Assembly: GCF_000265525.1 (NCBI RefSeq)
Contig: NC_018015.1
Location: 1,400,322-1,464,321 of the forward strand
Length of the DNA stretch: 64,000 bases
DNA from: Thermococcus cleftensis
Lineage (GTDB): Archaea; Methanobacteriota_B; Thermococci; Thermococcales; Thermococcaceae
Reading direction: 5' to 3'
This document shows positions 1 to 9,063 of this stretch, piece by piece. The notes beneath the pieces are model-generated. The model made no database searches. It worked only from the letters and a program-made list of their open reading frames with translations, and was not told the origin of the DNA. Each line of letters opens with the position of its first letter. Within the stretch, counting starts at the first letter, position 1. Both the position numbers and the translations under genes were made by a program.

Positions 1-405
1 GACGTCACAGTCCAGGCCCAGATACTTGACCTCATGAACAAGCTCAAGGAGGAGTACAACACCACGGTCATACTCATCACCCACAACATGGGCGTCGTTG
101 CGGAGATGGCCGACCGCGTTGCGGTCATGTACGCGGGCAAAATAGTCGAGATAGGCTCCGTCGAGCAGATATTCAAGAACCCGCTCCACCCTTACACCCA
201 GGGCCTCCTCAGAGCTGTTCCAAACCCCCTCGGCAGAATAGACAGGCTGGAAACGATACCCGGAACGGTTCCGAACCTCATAGAGCCCCCAGGCGGCTGC
301 CGCTTCCACCCGAGGTGCCCGAAGGCGAGGGGGATATGCAGGGAGAAGGTTCCCGAGCTGAAGGAGATTGAACCCGGCCACTTCGTGGCCTGCCACCTGT
401 ACTGA
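1..405 (+). CDS. Peptide ABC transporter ATP-binding protein, C-terminal part (DppD/OppD-like)
   Basis: The reading frame is open from the first base, so the gene begins outside the window and only about 134 C-terminal residues are visible. They start just after the Walker B/D-loop ([12 protein letters not shown]) and include the switch histidine in LITHN. The C-terminal oligopeptide-transporter extension follows, with the Cys-containing GCRFHPRCP segment and a final ACHLY. This extension is typical of the OppD/DppD and OppF/DppF subfamily and binds a metal centre in studied members. The next gene encodes the partner ATPase and starts 9 bases downstream, so both are the end of a peptide or oligosaccharide import operon. 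The substrate cannot be told from this part. Confidence 0.93.
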   Translation, partial: DVTVQAQILDLMNKLKEEYNTTVILITHNMGVVAEMADRVAVMYAGKIVEIGSVEQIFKNPLHPYTQGLLRAVPNPLGRIDRLETIPGTVPNLIEPPGGCRFHPRCPKARGICREKVPELKEIEPGHFVACHLY

Positions 406-414
406 GGTGATAGC

Positions 415-1395
415 ATGAGCGAGCCGATACTCGAGGTTAAGAGCCTCAAGAAGTACTTCCCCATTAGGGGGCTCTTCAGAACAGAGGGCTACGTTAAAGC
501 GGTCGATGACGTCAGCTTCACGATAAACCGGGGCGAAACCTTCGGTCTCGTTGGGGAGAGCGGCTGTGGCAAAACCACCACGGGAAGAACAATCCTCCGC
601 CTCATAGAGCCGACCGACGGTCAAATCATCTTCCAGGGAAAGGACGTCACGAAGCTTAAGGGCGAGGAGATGAAGTGGTTCAGGCGAAAGGCCCAGATAA
701 TGTTCCAGGATCCGTACTCTTCGCTCAACCCCAGGCAGACCGTCTTTGAGGTCATCATGGAGCCCGTCAAGTTCCACGGCATAGAGGTCGATGACCCTGA
801 GGATTTCGTGATAAAACTCCTCGAGAGCGTCGGTCTCAACGAGATGCACCTCTACCGCTACCCCCACGAGTTCTCCGGCGGGCAGAGACAGCGCATAGCC
901 CTGGCGAGGCTCCTCGCGCTCAGGCCGGAGTTCATAGTCCTCGACGAGCCGACCTCAGCGCTCGACGTCTCGGTTCAGGCCAACATTCTCAACACGCTGA
1001 AGGACCTCCAGAGGCAGTACGGCTTCACCTACCTCTTCATAAGCCACGACCTTGGAGTCGTTAAGTACATGAGCCACAGAATGGGAGTGATGTACCTCGG
1101 AAAGCTCGTGGAGGTCGGTCCGGCGGAGAAGATATTCGAGAATCCCCTCCACCCCTACACCAAGTTCCTGCTGTCGGCCATTCCCGTTCCCGACCCTGAC
1201 CTGGCCAGGGAGCTCAAGGAGGAGCGCATGAAGGTTGAAGGAGAGCCGCCAAGCCCGATAAATCCGCCCAGGGGCTGCCGCTTCCACCCGAGGTGCCCCT
1301 TCGCCAAGGCCGGCCTCTGCGACGCGAAGGAGCCTCCTCTCGTCGAGGTGGAGAGGGACCACTACGTCGCCTGCTGGCTCTACGCTAAGGCCTGA
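415..1395 (+). CDS. Peptide ABC transporter ATP-binding protein (DppF/OppF-like)
   Basis: This 326-residue ABC ATPase is complete. It has Walker [10 protein letters not shown] (residues 47-55), the signature FSGGQRQR (153-160), Walker [13 protein letters not shown] (173-184) and the switch histidine in FISHD. The C-terminus carries the oligopeptide-family extension with clustered cysteines ([10 protein letters not shown] near residue 290, ending ACWLY). It would power import of peptides or, as is known for some Thermococcales members of this family, oligosaccharides, together with the upstream ATPase. The ATG follows the upstream stop by 9 bases with GGTGAT as ribosome binding site. Its 3' end overlaps the convergent next gene by 11 bases. 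Confidence 0.95.
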   Translation: MSEPILEVKSLKKYFPIRGLFRTEGYVKAVDDVSFTINRGETFGLVGESGCGKTTTGRTILRLIEPTDGQIIFQGKDVTKLKGEEMKWFRRKAQIMFQDPYSSLNPRQTVFEVIMEPVKFHGIEVDDPEDFVIKLLESVGLNEMHLYRYPHEFSGGQRQRIALARLLALRPEFIVLDEPTSALDVSVQANILNTLKDLQRQYGFTYLFISHDLGVVKYMSHRMGVMYLGKLVEVGPAEKIFENPLHPYTKFLLSAIPVPDPDLARELKEERMKVEGEPPSPINPPRGCRFHPRCPFAKAGLCDAKEPPLVEVERDHYVACWLYAKA

Positions 1396-1960
1396 GCCCT
1401 TTTTTCTCCTCTATTATCAGCCGGGATAGGGCCATAGCCGCGCCATAATCAACGCGGAAGAGCTCCCTGTAAACCGGGTCGCCCACTTCCCCACCCTTCA
1501 CCTCGAGTTCGAAAACCGCATAGCCGAGGGGGACTATTTTCGCTCCCTCCAACTCGGAGGGACCCTTCACCCCGAGCACCTTCCGCAGTATCGAGAGTGC
1601 AAGCAGGGCTTCCCTGTTCCTCTTCGCCAGCCGTTCATCGCGCTCGATGTGCCGCTGATGGCCAGTGGGTATTCCGATTATCCTCCAGATGTTCCAGCGT
1701 CTCATGTGCCTGGCCCTCTTGTTGAAGCTCTCGCCGCTCAATGCATAGAGGGTCTCGAAGAGCGCTCTGAGGTAGCCTTCCAGGGAATCCGTTTCCAGGA
1801 GGGCCAGGGGTGGCCTTTCATCAACGGGGCTCAAATCCTCAGCCTTCCTTATCAGGGTAGCCCGTCTTTCAACCCTCTCGACCCTCATGGAAAAGTACGC
1901 ATCTACCCCGTACCTTCCCGCCCTGGTCTCGAATAGCACGTACGGAACCCCGACCTTCAT
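1385..1960 (-). CDS. Conserved hypothetical protein
   Basis: I do not recognise a family. The protein (191 residues from this start) is soluble, rich in Arg and Glu, and begins MKVGVPYVLFETRAGRYGVD. An upstream in-frame ATG at 1993 lies inside the probable TATA element (TTTATATGC on the minus strand, about 1990-2000), so it is unlikely to be transcribed. The ATG at 1960 sits about 30-35 bases downstream of that element and suits a leaderless or short-leader message. The gene is divergent from hel308, and the two promoters share about 40 bases. Its 3' end overlaps the peptide transporter gene tail to tail. Function unknown. Confidence 0.75.
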   Translation of the reverse strand: MKVGVPYVLFETRAGRYGVDAYFSMRVERVERRATLIRKAEDLSPVDERPPLALLETDSLEGYLRALFETLYALSGESFNKRARHMRRWNIWRIIGIPTGHQRHIERDERLAKRNREALLALSILRKVLGVKGPSELEGAKIVPLGYAVFELEVKGGEVGDPVYRELFRVDYGAAMALSRLIIEEKKGLRP

Positions 1961-2031
1961 AACCGACCCCAGGGTAGTTGGTGGGATAAGCATATAAAAC
2001 CGCCGGCCGAATAGTGGAGGAGCTGAGGAAC

Positions 2032-4212
2032 ATGAGGGTTGAGGAGCTTCCCGTCGATGAGAGGGTGAAGAAGGTAGTACTCGAGAGGGGCATCGAGGAG
2101 CTCTACCCGCCGCAGGCGGAAGCCTTGAAGAGCGGTGTTTTGAAAGGCAGGAACCTAGTCCTGGCGATCCCGACCGCGAGCGGGAAGACGCTGGTGAGCG
2201 AGATAGTCATGGTCAACAAGCTCCTCCGCGAGGGAGGTAAGGCGGTCTACCTCGTCCCGCTGAAGGCCTTAGCTGAGGAAAAGTACCGGGAATTTAAAGA
2301 GTGGGAAAAGCTGGGCCTCAGGGTTGCCGCGACCACGGGCGACTACGACTCCACCGACGAGTGGCTCGGGAGGTACGACATAATAGTCGCCACCGCCGAG
2401 AAGTTCGACTCCCTTTTGAGGCACGGGGCAAGGTGGATCGATGAGGTAAAGCTCGTCGTTGCAGATGAGGTTCACCTAATAGGCTCCTACGACAGAGGAG
2501 CTACGCTGGAGATGATTTTAACCCACATGCTTGGAAAGGCCCAGATTTTAGCTTTAAGCGCCACCGTCGGCAACGCGGAGGAGCTGGCGGAGTGGCTCGA
2601 TGCCGCACTGGTTATGAGCGACTGGCGTCCGGTTCAGCTCAGGAAGGGGATTTTTCACCTCGGGACGCTCGTCTGGGAGGACGGGAAGGTTGAGAGATAC
2701 CCCGAGAACTGGTACTCCCTGGTGACGGACGCGGTGAAGAGAGGCAAGGGCGCGCTGGTTTTCGTCAACACCAGAAGGAGTGCCGAGAAGGAGGCGCTGG
2801 CACTCTCAAAACTCGTCTCGGGCTATCTCACCAAACCCGAGAAGAGGGCCTTGGAGAGGCTGGCCTCCGAGCTGGAGGACAACCCCACGAGTGAAAAGCT
2901 TAAGAGGGCCTTGAAAGGAGGCGTCGCCTTCCACCACGCGGGATTAAGCCGAGCCGAGAGGACTTTGATAGAGGACGCCTTCCGCGAAGGGCTGATTAAG
3001 GTAATAACGGCGACGCCGACCTTGAGTGCGGGTGTGAATTTACCCTCATTCAGAGTAATAATCCGCGACACCAAGCGCTACTCCAACTTCGGCTGGGTAG
3101 ATATTCCGGTCCTCGAGATACAGCAGATGATGGGAAGGGCTGGAAGGCCAAGGTACGATAAATTTGGAGAGGCTATAATAGTTGCCAGAACCGAGGAACC
3201 TGGCAAGCTGATGGAGCGCTACATTCGCGGAAGGCCGGAGAAGCTCTTCTCGATGCTCGCCAACGAGCAGGCCTTCAGGAGTCAGGTTCTGGCTTTAATA
3301 ACGAACTTCGGTGTTTCAAGCTTCAGGGAGCTGATAAGCTTCCTCGAGAGGACCTTCTACGCCCACCAGAGGAAGGATTTAAGCTCCCTCGAATACAAGG
3401 CGAAAGAAGTTGTCTACTTCCTGATAGAGAACGAGTTCGTTGATCTGGACCTCGAAGACAACTTCATGCCGCTTCCCTTCGGCAAAAGAACCTCCCAGCT
3501 CTACATCGACCCGCTGACGGCCAAGAAGTTCAGGGACACCTTTCCGGCCATCGAGAGGAACCCCAACCCCTTCGGAATCTTCCAGCTGATAGCCTCAACC
3601 CCGGACATGGCCACGCTTACCGCCAGGAGGCGCGAGATGGAGGACTACCTCGACTTAGCTTACGAGCTTGAGGGGGAGCTCTACGCGAGCATACCCTACT
3701 ACGAGGACTCCCGCTTTCAGGGCTTTCTCGGGCAGGTGAAAACTGCCAAAGTCCTCCTCGACTGGATTAACGAGGTTCCTGAGGCGAGGATTTACGAGAC
3801 CTACTCCATAGACCCCGGCGACCTCTACAGAATTCTCGAGCTGGCTGACTGGCTGATGTACTCGCTCATAGAGCTCTACAGGCTCTTCGAGCCGAAGGCG
3901 GAGGTTCTCCAGTACCTCCGCGACCTCCACCTCCGCCTGCGCCACGGCGTTAGAGAAGAGCTCCTCGAGCTGGTTAAGCTCCCGAACATCGGGAGGAAGA
4001 GGGCCAGGGCGCTATACAACGCGGGCTTCAGGAGCCAGGAGGACATAATGCGCGCCAAGGTGAAGGATCTCCTCGAGGTGGAGGGCATAGGAATAAAAGT
4101 GGTGGAGGGACTTTTTAGGTATTTCGGAGTTGAGATGCCTGGGGAAATCAAGGGGGCCACCAAAAGGTCCGGGAGAAAGAAGAGGGGTACTTTAGATGCC
4201 TTCCTGAAGTGA
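2032..4212 (+). CDS. hel308: ATP-dependent DNA helicase Hel308
   Basis: This 726-residue superfamily 2 helicase is the archaeal relative of PolQ/HelQ. It acts at stalled replication forks, unwinding lagging strands 3' to 5'. Visible motifs: Walker A IPTASGKT (46-53), DEVH (145-148), the motif III region SATVGN, TATPTLSAG, and motif VI QMMGRAGRP. Near the C-terminus are a helix-hairpin-helix (LPNIGRKRARALYNAG) and a short tail GTLDAFLK that resembles a PCNA-interacting peptide. An in-frame GTG at 2014 would add six residues. I chose the ATG at 2032 because family members begin MRV-EL and GGAGGAG lies just upstream. A few bases separate it from the divergent gene's promoter. Confidence 0.96.
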   Translation: MRVEELPVDERVKKVVLERGIEELYPPQAEALKSGVLKGRNLVLAIPTASGKTLVSEIVMVNKLLREGGKAVYLVPLKALAEEKYREFKEWEKLGLRVAATTGDYDSTDEWLGRYDIIVATAEKFDSLLRHGARWIDEVKLVVADEVHLIGSYDRGATLEMILTHMLGKAQILALSATVGNAEELAEWLDAALVMSDWRPVQLRKGIFHLGTLVWEDGKVERYPENWYSLVTDAVKRGKGALVFVNTRRSAEKEALALSKLVSGYLTKPEKRALERLASELEDNPTSEKLKRALKGGVAFHHAGLSRAERTLIEDAFREGLIKVITATPTLSAGVNLPSFRVIIRDTKRYSNFGWVDIPVLEIQQMMGRAGRPRYDKFGEAIIVARTEEPGKLMERYIRGRPEKLFSMLANEQAFRSQVLALITNFGVSSFRELISFLERTFYAHQRKDLSSLEYKAKEVVYFLIENEFVDLDLEDNFMPLPFGKRTSQLYIDPLTAKKFRDTFPAIERNPNPFGIFQLIASTPDMATLTARRREMEDYLDLAYELEGELYASIPYYEDSRFQGFLGQVKTAKVLLDWINEVPEARIYETYSIDPGDLYRILELADWLMYSLIELYRLFEPKAEVLQYLRDLHLRLRHGVREELLELVKLPNIGRKRARALYNAGFRSQEDIMRAKVKDLLEVEGIGIKVVEGLFRYFGVEMPGEIKGATKRSGRKKRGTLDAFLK

Positions 4213-4257
4213 GGTCAATCTTTTTAAATCCCCCCATTTTACTCGGGCGTGGGCACT

Positions 4258-4815
4258 ATGATAATCATCGTGACAGGAATGCCCGGTTCAGGAAAGAGCA
4301 AGATTGTTCACGAGTTCGAGAGGAGAGGTTTTCCAAGCGTTTCTATGGGCGACGTCGTGAGGGAAGAGACCGTGAAGCGCGGCCTTGAGCTTACCAAGGA
4401 GAACGTGGCCAAGGTGAGCATAAGGCTTAGACAGGAGCTCGGTCAGAACGCCGTTGCAAAGCTTGCCGTCGAGAAGGTGAGGGAGCTGCTCAGGGAGAGT
4501 CCTATAGTGGTCATCGACGGCGTCCGCTCTCTGGACGAGGTTGGGACCTTCAGGGGCGCCTTCCCCGGGGAGAAGATATTGATAATTGCCGTCCACACTC
4601 CCCCTATGCTCCGCTTCGAGAGGCTCAGGGCTAGGGGAAGACACGACGACCCTCAAACTTGGGAGGACTTCGAGGAGCGCGACTGGAAGGAGCTGAAGTT
4701 CGGCATAGGGAACGTCATAGCGATGGCAGACCACATGGTGGTAAACGACTGCTCCCGGGAGGAGTACGAGAAGAGGGTGCGGGAGCTCGTTGACAAGATC
4801 CTAGCCGAGCATTGA
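4258..4815 (+). CDS. UPF0200 / archaeal dephospho-CoA kinase-like P-loop protein
   Basis: A 185-residue P-loop NTPase with Walker A GMPGSGKS (7-14) at the extreme N-terminus and an overall adenylate/dephospho-CoA kinase-like layout (VVIDGVRS, LRARGRHDD lid-like segment). It belongs to the archaeal UPF0200 family, annotated as AAA ATPase or CoaE-like. The substrate is not established, so a CoA role is only an inference. A GTG at 4249 would add MGT. The ATG at 4258 is preferred because the fold starts directly with the first beta strand. A TATA-like TTTTTAAAT at about 4220-4229 places the transcript start close to the ATG. The last 15 bases overlap the convergent ZIP transporter gene. Confidence 0.85.
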   Translation: MIIIVTGMPGSGKSKIVHEFERRGFPSVSMGDVVREETVKRGLELTKENVAKVSIRLRQELGQNAVAKLAVEKVRELLRESPIVVIDGVRSLDEVGTFRGAFPGEKILIIAVHTPPMLRFERLRARGRHDDPQTWEDFEERDWKELKFGIGNVIAMADHMVVNDCSREEYEKRVRELVDKILAEH

Positions 4816-5610
4816 GTCGAGGAAGAGCATAACGTAGAAACCCGCGAAGAAGCCCAGGCTTGCGAGGGTCTCGTTCTTTTCTCCCCTGTATATCTCAGGT
4901 ATCATCTCCTTGACCGTCACGTAGAGCATCGCTCCCCCTGCTAAACCGAGGCCGTAGGGGAGTAGCCAGCTGAAGAGAGTGAAGAAGTAGGCCCCGAGGA
5001 GTACCATGGCCATCTCAGCGAAGCCGCTCAGCACTCCCATCGCTATCGGCTGAAGGCGCTTCCTCTGGAGCGTTGCCAGGGGAAGGGAGACCACGGTGCC
5101 CTTCGGGAAGTCCTGGATCCCGATGGCTATGGTGGTAACGAGACCCACCTCCAGGTTGTAGACCAGGGACGTTCCGACGGCCATTCCCTCGGGAAGGTTG
5201 TGGATTATGACCGCTATGACCAGGAGCCAGACCTTCCTCAACCTGTCCTTCATCGACTTTGGCCCCTCGTAGCCCTTTACCAGATGCTCATGGGGGAGGA
5301 GACGGTCTATCAGGTAGATGAGGGCTATGCCGAGCGCTATACCCACTCCCGCAGGGGTGAACGAGCCGGTGCTTTCTATCGCCGGGAGAATCAGCGATGT
5401 GAAGGAAGCGACTATCATGACCCCCGCCGCGAAGGCGAGGGAGAAATCGACGCCGCCCTCGGGGAGACGCTTCGCGAATATGGCCACCATCGCGCCGAGG
5501 GAGGTCATCAGAGCAACGAACAGGCCGGCGTAGAAGGCCACCCACATTATTTCACCGTTCGAGACTTCGAGTATCCACTCCGCGAGACCGGTTATGAACC
5601 CATCTAACAT
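4801..5610 (-). CDS. ZIP-family divalent metal transporter
   Basis: A 269-residue integral membrane protein with eight predicted hydrophobic helices. The paired ZIP signature motifs are HNLPEG (137-142) in TM4 and GIQDFPKG (164-171) in TM5, which form the binuclear metal site in ZIP proteins. The cytoplasmic loop before TM4 holds a short His-containing segment (LLPHEH). The family imports Zn(II), Fe(II) or Mn(II) into the cytoplasm; the metal here is not determinable. The second motif carries Asp-Phe-Pro-Lys where many relatives have Asn-x-Pro-Glu, so the metal ligand set may differ. Transcribed away from the next gene, with a shared AT-rich promoter gap of about 70 bases. Confidence 0.92.
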   Translation of the reverse strand: MLDGFITGLAEWILEVSNGEIMWVAFYAGLFVALMTSLGAMVAIFAKRLPEGGVDFSLAFAAGVMIVASFTSLILPAIESTGSFTPAGVGIALGIALIYLIDRLLPHEHLVKGYEGPKSMKDRLRKVWLLVIAVIIHNLPEGMAVGTSLVYNLEVGLVTTIAIGIQDFPKGTVVSLPLATLQRKRLQPIAMGVLSGFAEMAMVLLGAYFFTLFSWLLPYGLGLAGGAMLYVTVKEMIPEIYRGEKNETLASLGFFAGFYVMLFLDSMLG

Positions 5611-5682
5611 CTTTAGGGCACCCTAACTAATTCTGTGGTTGGGTTTATAAGCTTTCTTTCGAGCTTATCCCGGGTGGGAAAA

Positions 5683-6102
5683 ATGACAGAGGAACTCTTT
5701 GAAGAGGTCGAGGTCGAGGCCCACGTTTACCCCACAGAGGACATCGAGAAGGTCAAGAAGGCCATGCTGAACCTCGTCCCCGATTTGGAGTTCGAGGCCT
5801 TTGATAGGGGCGACTACATTATTCTGACCGGAAAGACGGGGAGCAGAAAAGCGTTAAGCAGGCTCTACGAGCTCTTCCGCGGGCAGGCGATACTAGACAC
5901 TGCGCGCTCCTTCCTGGAGGAGGGCTACTTCGGCGAGGAAATAATCGTCAAGGTGAACAAGCAGGCGGCTTACGCGGGAGTTGTGAACTTCAACGAGGAA
6001 TCACCGCTTGGCCCGATAACGATAGTCATCAGAACCAAGAATCCCAAGAAGCTCATGAAATGGCTCGCACCGAGGACGAAGGACGGCGTGCCGATAGAAT
6101 AG
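5683..6102 (+). CDS. COG1325-family RNA-binding protein (predicted exosome-associated)
   Basis: A 139-residue acidic protein starting [20 protein letters not shown], which fits the archaeal RNA-binding domain family COG1325. That family was proposed as an exosome-associated factor from gene neighbourhood, not from a proven activity. A longer in-frame start at 5635 would place 16 hydrophobic residues ahead of the domain. That start overlaps the promoter TATA (GTTTATAAG, about 5643-5651), so the ATG at 5683 with GGGTGGG upstream is preferred. Apparently monocistronic, divergent from the ZIP transporter. Confidence 0.8.
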   Translation: MTEELFEEVEVEAHVYPTEDIEKVKKAMLNLVPDLEFEAFDRGDYIILTGKTGSRKALSRLYELFRGQAILDTARSFLEEGYFGEEIIVKVNKQAAYAGVVNFNEESPLGPITIVIRTKNPKKLMKWLAPRTKDGVPIE

Positions 6103-6243
6103 GACTGCCACATCTCTTTTGGTTCCCTTGGATTTGTGGGTTTTCAAATTTTCAACATGCAAAAACTTTTTATTTAACATTTAGTGGTAATCAATGGGCT
6201 ATTAATGGGGGTGTCCCGTACAAATGCTGAGGGGTGCGTTACT

Positions 6244-6471
6244 ATGAAAGACCTGGAAACCCTTAAAAAAATCGTGGAGCGCGGGGAAGAGCTCAACGGC
6301 CTCTACGGTGAGGGCAACTGGAAGGTGAGAACAGTAACAACCAGTAACGGGAGGACGTTCCTCGCCGTAACGAAAGAGCTGGAAGCAATCGGCGTCAAGG
6401 GTGGCGACAAGGTCATAGTAGCCTCAACCGTTCTTAACGGCCGTCCTGTCGTCGTGATTGAGAAGCTATAA
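6244..6471 (+). CDS. Small conserved hypothetical protein
   Basis: A 75-residue protein (MKDLETLKKIVERGEELNGL...). An N-terminal amphipathic helix is followed by a beta-rich part ending GVKGGDKVIVASTVLNGRPVVVIEKL-like strands. The last half vaguely recalls AbrB-type swapped-hairpin folds (GDKV-IV), but I cannot assign it. An alternative GTG start at 6184 lies on the AT-rich promoter element (TTTTTATTTAAC, about 6166-6177) and is unlikely. GAGGGGTG at 6231-6238 is a good ribosome binding site for the ATG at 6244. Monocistronic, convergent with the ABC exporter operon. Confidence 0.6.
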   Translation: MKDLETLKKIVERGEELNGLYGEGNWKVRTVTTSNGRTFLAVTKELEAIGVKGGDKVIVASTVLNGRPVVVIEKL

Positions 6472-6498
6472 CGGCGGTTCAATAAAAGGTAGAAGGGG

Positions 6499-7782
6499 TT
6501 ATCCCTGCTTTTTCTTCCTCCTTCCCCAGCTTATCTGGGCCGTCAGGATTCTCTCCGAGGAAAAGACTCTCGCGGTCGCGTAGAGTATTGCCGCCGCTAT
6601 GATGGTCAGGTAGAGCACGCTTGCCACCAGAGGCTTGTAGCTGCTCAGCAGGGCGTAGCGGTAGTCGATGACAGGGTGGGTGAAGGGTATTGCCAGCAGG
6701 GTGTACTTAACTAGAGTTGGCATGTCGTTGATGTCAGTGTACATCAGCAGGAACGCCGGGAAGGCCAGCGGAAGGATCACCGCGCTCACCAACGTGGTCG
6801 CGCTCTGAACGTCCTCCGCGAAGGTCGCCACTATCATCGCCAGGCTGAGGGCTATTATTATCGTCAGGAACACGACGAGTGCAAACATTGCCGCGCCCGT
6901 TGGAGTTACCACGAGGCCCAAATCCTCAAGGCTCACCCCGCTCGAACCTATACCGAAGGAGCCCATGTAGTACTTCATTCCGACCATATAAGCTACCGCC
7001 GCCGCGAGACCCATCATCGCGGTCCCGAAGATCTTGGCTGCCACGATGTGGGTTCTGGGAACCGGGAGGGTGAGCAGGGTTTCCAGTGTTTTGTTCTCCT
7101 TCTCACTCGCTATCGCTCCTGCCGCCATCTGAGAGGTTATCATGACCATCATGAAGACTATTAGCGGTATCGTGAAGGCCTGCGCCGCTATGACCCCCGA
7201 GACGACGGTGGGAGACACGTCCACTACGTTGCCGTTTATTACCGACCTGCTCTCGGTTCGTATCGGCTGGAGTATCGCGTCCGGATTGTTAGCGCCGAGG
7301 TTCTTCACCTTTATTTTGGCTATGCTCTCGCTGAGGACCTGCAGGACGGCGTTTATCCTTCCCTCGCTGACGCTTTCCTTTATGCCCGTGCTTATGCTCA
7401 TGAAGATTCCGTATATCTCCACCGTGGCCGTCTCGTTGGCCTGGAGCTTTGCCGTGAAGTCCGGAGGTATTACCACTAGGACGTTCTGCTCGTTCTGTAC
7501 CGCCTGTTGAATTGCCTCATCGAGGGAAGTGGCGTTCACCACCGTTACCGTCACGTTGGGGGCTATTTCCAGCGCCTTTATCAGGAGCGCACCGTACTTT
7601 CCGTCGTCGAAGTTCACTATAGCCACGTGAGTCTCGCCCTGGGCCTGCTCCATTCCCACACTGACGGCCTTTCCCATCACTGGAAGAAGGATAAGCGGGA
7701 CGACTACCAGGCCAAAGACGAGCTTCTTGTCCCTGAACAGGTTTTTGAGCTCCTTCATCGCCATTACCCAGAAGTCGCTCAA
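6499..7782 (-). CDS. ABC-2 type exporter permease (NatB-like)
   Basis: A 427-residue membrane protein with the ABC-2 permease architecture. TM1 (LVFGLVVVPLILLPVMG, about 22-38) is followed by a large extracytoplasmic region of about 150 residues. Five or six closely spaced helices fill the C-terminal half, with the cytoplasmic EKENKTLETLLTLPV coupling segment between them. That segment is characteristic of NatB/ABC-2 exporters. The start overlaps the stop of its ATPase gene by 4 bases (ATGA-type coupling). Last gene of the five-gene XRE-controlled operon. The family exports Na+, antibiotics or lipids, and no substrate can be inferred. Confidence 0.9.
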   Translation of the reverse strand: MSDFWVMAMKELKNLFRDKKLVFGLVVVPLILLPVMGKAVSVGMEQAQGETHVAIVNFDDGKYGALLIKALEIAPNVTVTVVNATSLDEAIQQAVQNEQNVLVVIPPDFTAKLQANETATVEIYGIFMSISTGIKESVSEGRINAVLQVLSESIAKIKVKNLGANNPDAILQPIRTESRSVINGNVVDVSPTVVSGVIAAQAFTIPLIVFMMVMITSQMAAGAIASEKENKTLETLLTLPVPRTHIVAAKIFGTAMMGLAAAVAYMVGMKYYMGSFGIGSSGVSLEDLGLVVTPTGAAMFALVVFLTIIIALSLAMIVATFAEDVQSATTLVSAVILPLAFPAFLLMYTDINDMPTLVKYTLLAIPFTHPVIDYRYALLSSYKPLVASVLYLTIIAAAILYATARVFSSERILTAQISWGRRKKKQG

Positions 7783-8537
7783 GCCCCCTCACCTCCTATG
7801 GGCTCACTGATTTTCTTCCCAACGGCAGTCATGAAGACCTCCTCGAGGTTCTCCGCTCCGTACTTGTCCTTCAGCTCTTTGGGGGTGCCTACATCAACTA
7901 TCTGTCCTTTGTTTATCAGCGCCACCCTGTGGCAGAGGTACTCAACCTCCAGCATGTTGTGGCTCGAGAGGAGAAACGTTACCCCTTCCTCGCGGGCGAA
8001 GCGCCTTATCATCTGACGTATCGAGTAGGCGTTCACTATGTCCAACCCGCTCGCTGGTTCGTCGAGTATCGCGAGTTTGGGCTTCACCATAAGTGCCCTG
8101 GCTATGAGCAGCTTCCTCGCCATTCCCTTGGAGTAAGTCGCCACCTTGTCGTGAAGCCTTTCCCCAAGTCCGCTAAGCTCGACGCCGAGCTCGAGCATCT
8201 TCTTTGCTTTTTCCTCGTCCTTCGCGTACAACTTCGCCATGAACTGAAGGTACTCGTAGCCGGTGAGGTTTTTGTATGCTCCGGCCTCTTCAGGCAGGTA
8301 GCTTATCAGTCCCCTTACCTTCTCCGCCTCTTTCACGACGTCGTGGCCGGCTATCCTCGCGGTTCCTCCCGTGGGTTTGAGGAGCGTCGAGAGTATCTTG
8401 AGCGTCGTGCTCTTTCCGGCCCCGTTCGGCCCGATCAGGCCGAATATTTCACCTTCATTGACGGAGAAGCTTATCCCTTTGAGGGCCTTTACCTTTCCGT
8501 AGTCCTTCTCGAGGTTCAGAACTTCAACCATGGGCAT
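7779..8537 (-). CDS. ABC exporter ATP-binding protein (NatA-like)
   Basis: A 252-residue ABC ATPase with Walker A GPNGAGKST, signature YSKGMARKLLIARAL, Walker B LAILDEPASGLD and switch His in LLSSHNM. The signature begins Y-S-K-G-M rather than LSGGQ, which is common in the NatA/ABC-2 subfamily. The ATG at 8537 has GGGGG seven bases upstream; a second ATG two codons later is also possible. It is coupled to the permease gene downstream and follows the XRE repressor gene by about 20 bases, so expression should follow the operator at 9445-9476. Confidence 0.93.
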   Translation of the reverse strand: MPMVEVLNLEKDYGKVKALKGISFSVNEGEIFGLIGPNGAGKSTTLKILSTLLKPTGGTARIAGHDVVKEAEKVRGLISYLPEEAGAYKNLTGYEYLQFMAKLYAKDEEKAKKMLELGVELSGLGERLHDKVATYSKGMARKLLIARALMVKPKLAILDEPASGLDIVNAYSIRQMIRRFAREEGVTFLLSSHNMLEVEYLCHRVALINKGQIVDVGTPKELKDKYGAENLEEVFMTAVGKKISEPIGGEGA

Positions 8538-8556
8538 TCAAGGTCCCCCATTATCC

Positions 8557-8754
8557 TTAATCTTCCTCGTAGATAAAGATTTCTTCAATCGGTTTGTTGA
8601 AAAATCGGGCGATTTTGAAGGCCAGCCTAAGCGACGGATCGTAGCGGCCCTTCTCGATGGCTATTATTGTCTGTCTGGTGACGCCCAAAGCCCTCGCCAG
8701 CTCCTCCTGGGTTATGCCCACCTCCTCCCTGAGCTCGCGGAGACGGTTTTTCAT
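8557..8754 (-). CDS. XRE-family transcriptional repressor (short HTH)
   Basis: A 65-residue single-domain Cro/CI helix-turn-helix protein. ITQEELARALGVTRQTIIAIEKG is the classic HTH_3 pattern, and a short C-terminal helix ends IEEIFIYEED. Proteins of this size and tail are frequent autorepressors of small membrane-protein and ABC operons. It is the third gene of the operon. The tandem GTAAAG-N4-CTTTAC palindromes in front of the first gene are its most likely target. No effector domain is present, so derepression would need a partner or a direct ion effect. Confidence 0.9.
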   Translation of the reverse strand: MKNRLRELREEVGITQEELARALGVTRQTIIAIEKGRYDPSLRLAFKIARFFNKPIEEIFIYEED

Positions 8755-8763
8755 TCGAATCCC

Positions 8764-9063
8764 TCACAGTTTCCTCGAGTAATAAGCCCTGAATGCCAAG
8801 TTGCCAAAAAATATTGTCGCGAATATCAATACCATGAAATTGGCGCACCTCTCGTCTCGGATAAAGAATGCGCAGTAGTACAGCGAAATCACGGTTACGA
8901 GCAGAACCAGCTCCAGCGTCCGCATGGCGGAGATTTTGGCTATCTCTTCGGCCCTCTCATCGAGGGGAAAGCCGATGTTGTTCACTGTCGTCCTGGTCAT
9001 GAAGTACCCGAAGAGCCCGCCTCCAATCAGGGCAATCAACGAGACCAAGGCGAGCTCGTTCAT
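8764..9063 (-). CDS. DUF2178-like small membrane protein (paralogue 2)
   Basis: A 99-residue protein with an N-terminal TM helix (LALVSLIALIGGGLFGYFMT), then the conserved loop DERAEEIAKISAMRT, then two more helices (LELVLLVTVISLYYC and FMVLIFATIFFGNLAFRAYY). The DER-x2-x-I/A-x-K loop and topology match the adjacent upstream gene, so the two arose by duplication. This arrangement fits the DUF2178 family. The gene starts directly after the upstream stop codon (no gap), with GGTGATG as ribosome binding site, so it is translationally coupled. Function unknown; position suggests an accessory to the ABC exporter. Confidence 0.8.
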   Translation of the reverse strand: MNELALVSLIALIGGGLFGYFMTRTTVNNIGFPLDERAEEIAKISAMRTLELVLLVTVISLYYCAFFIRDERCANFMVLIFATIFFGNLAFRAYYSRKL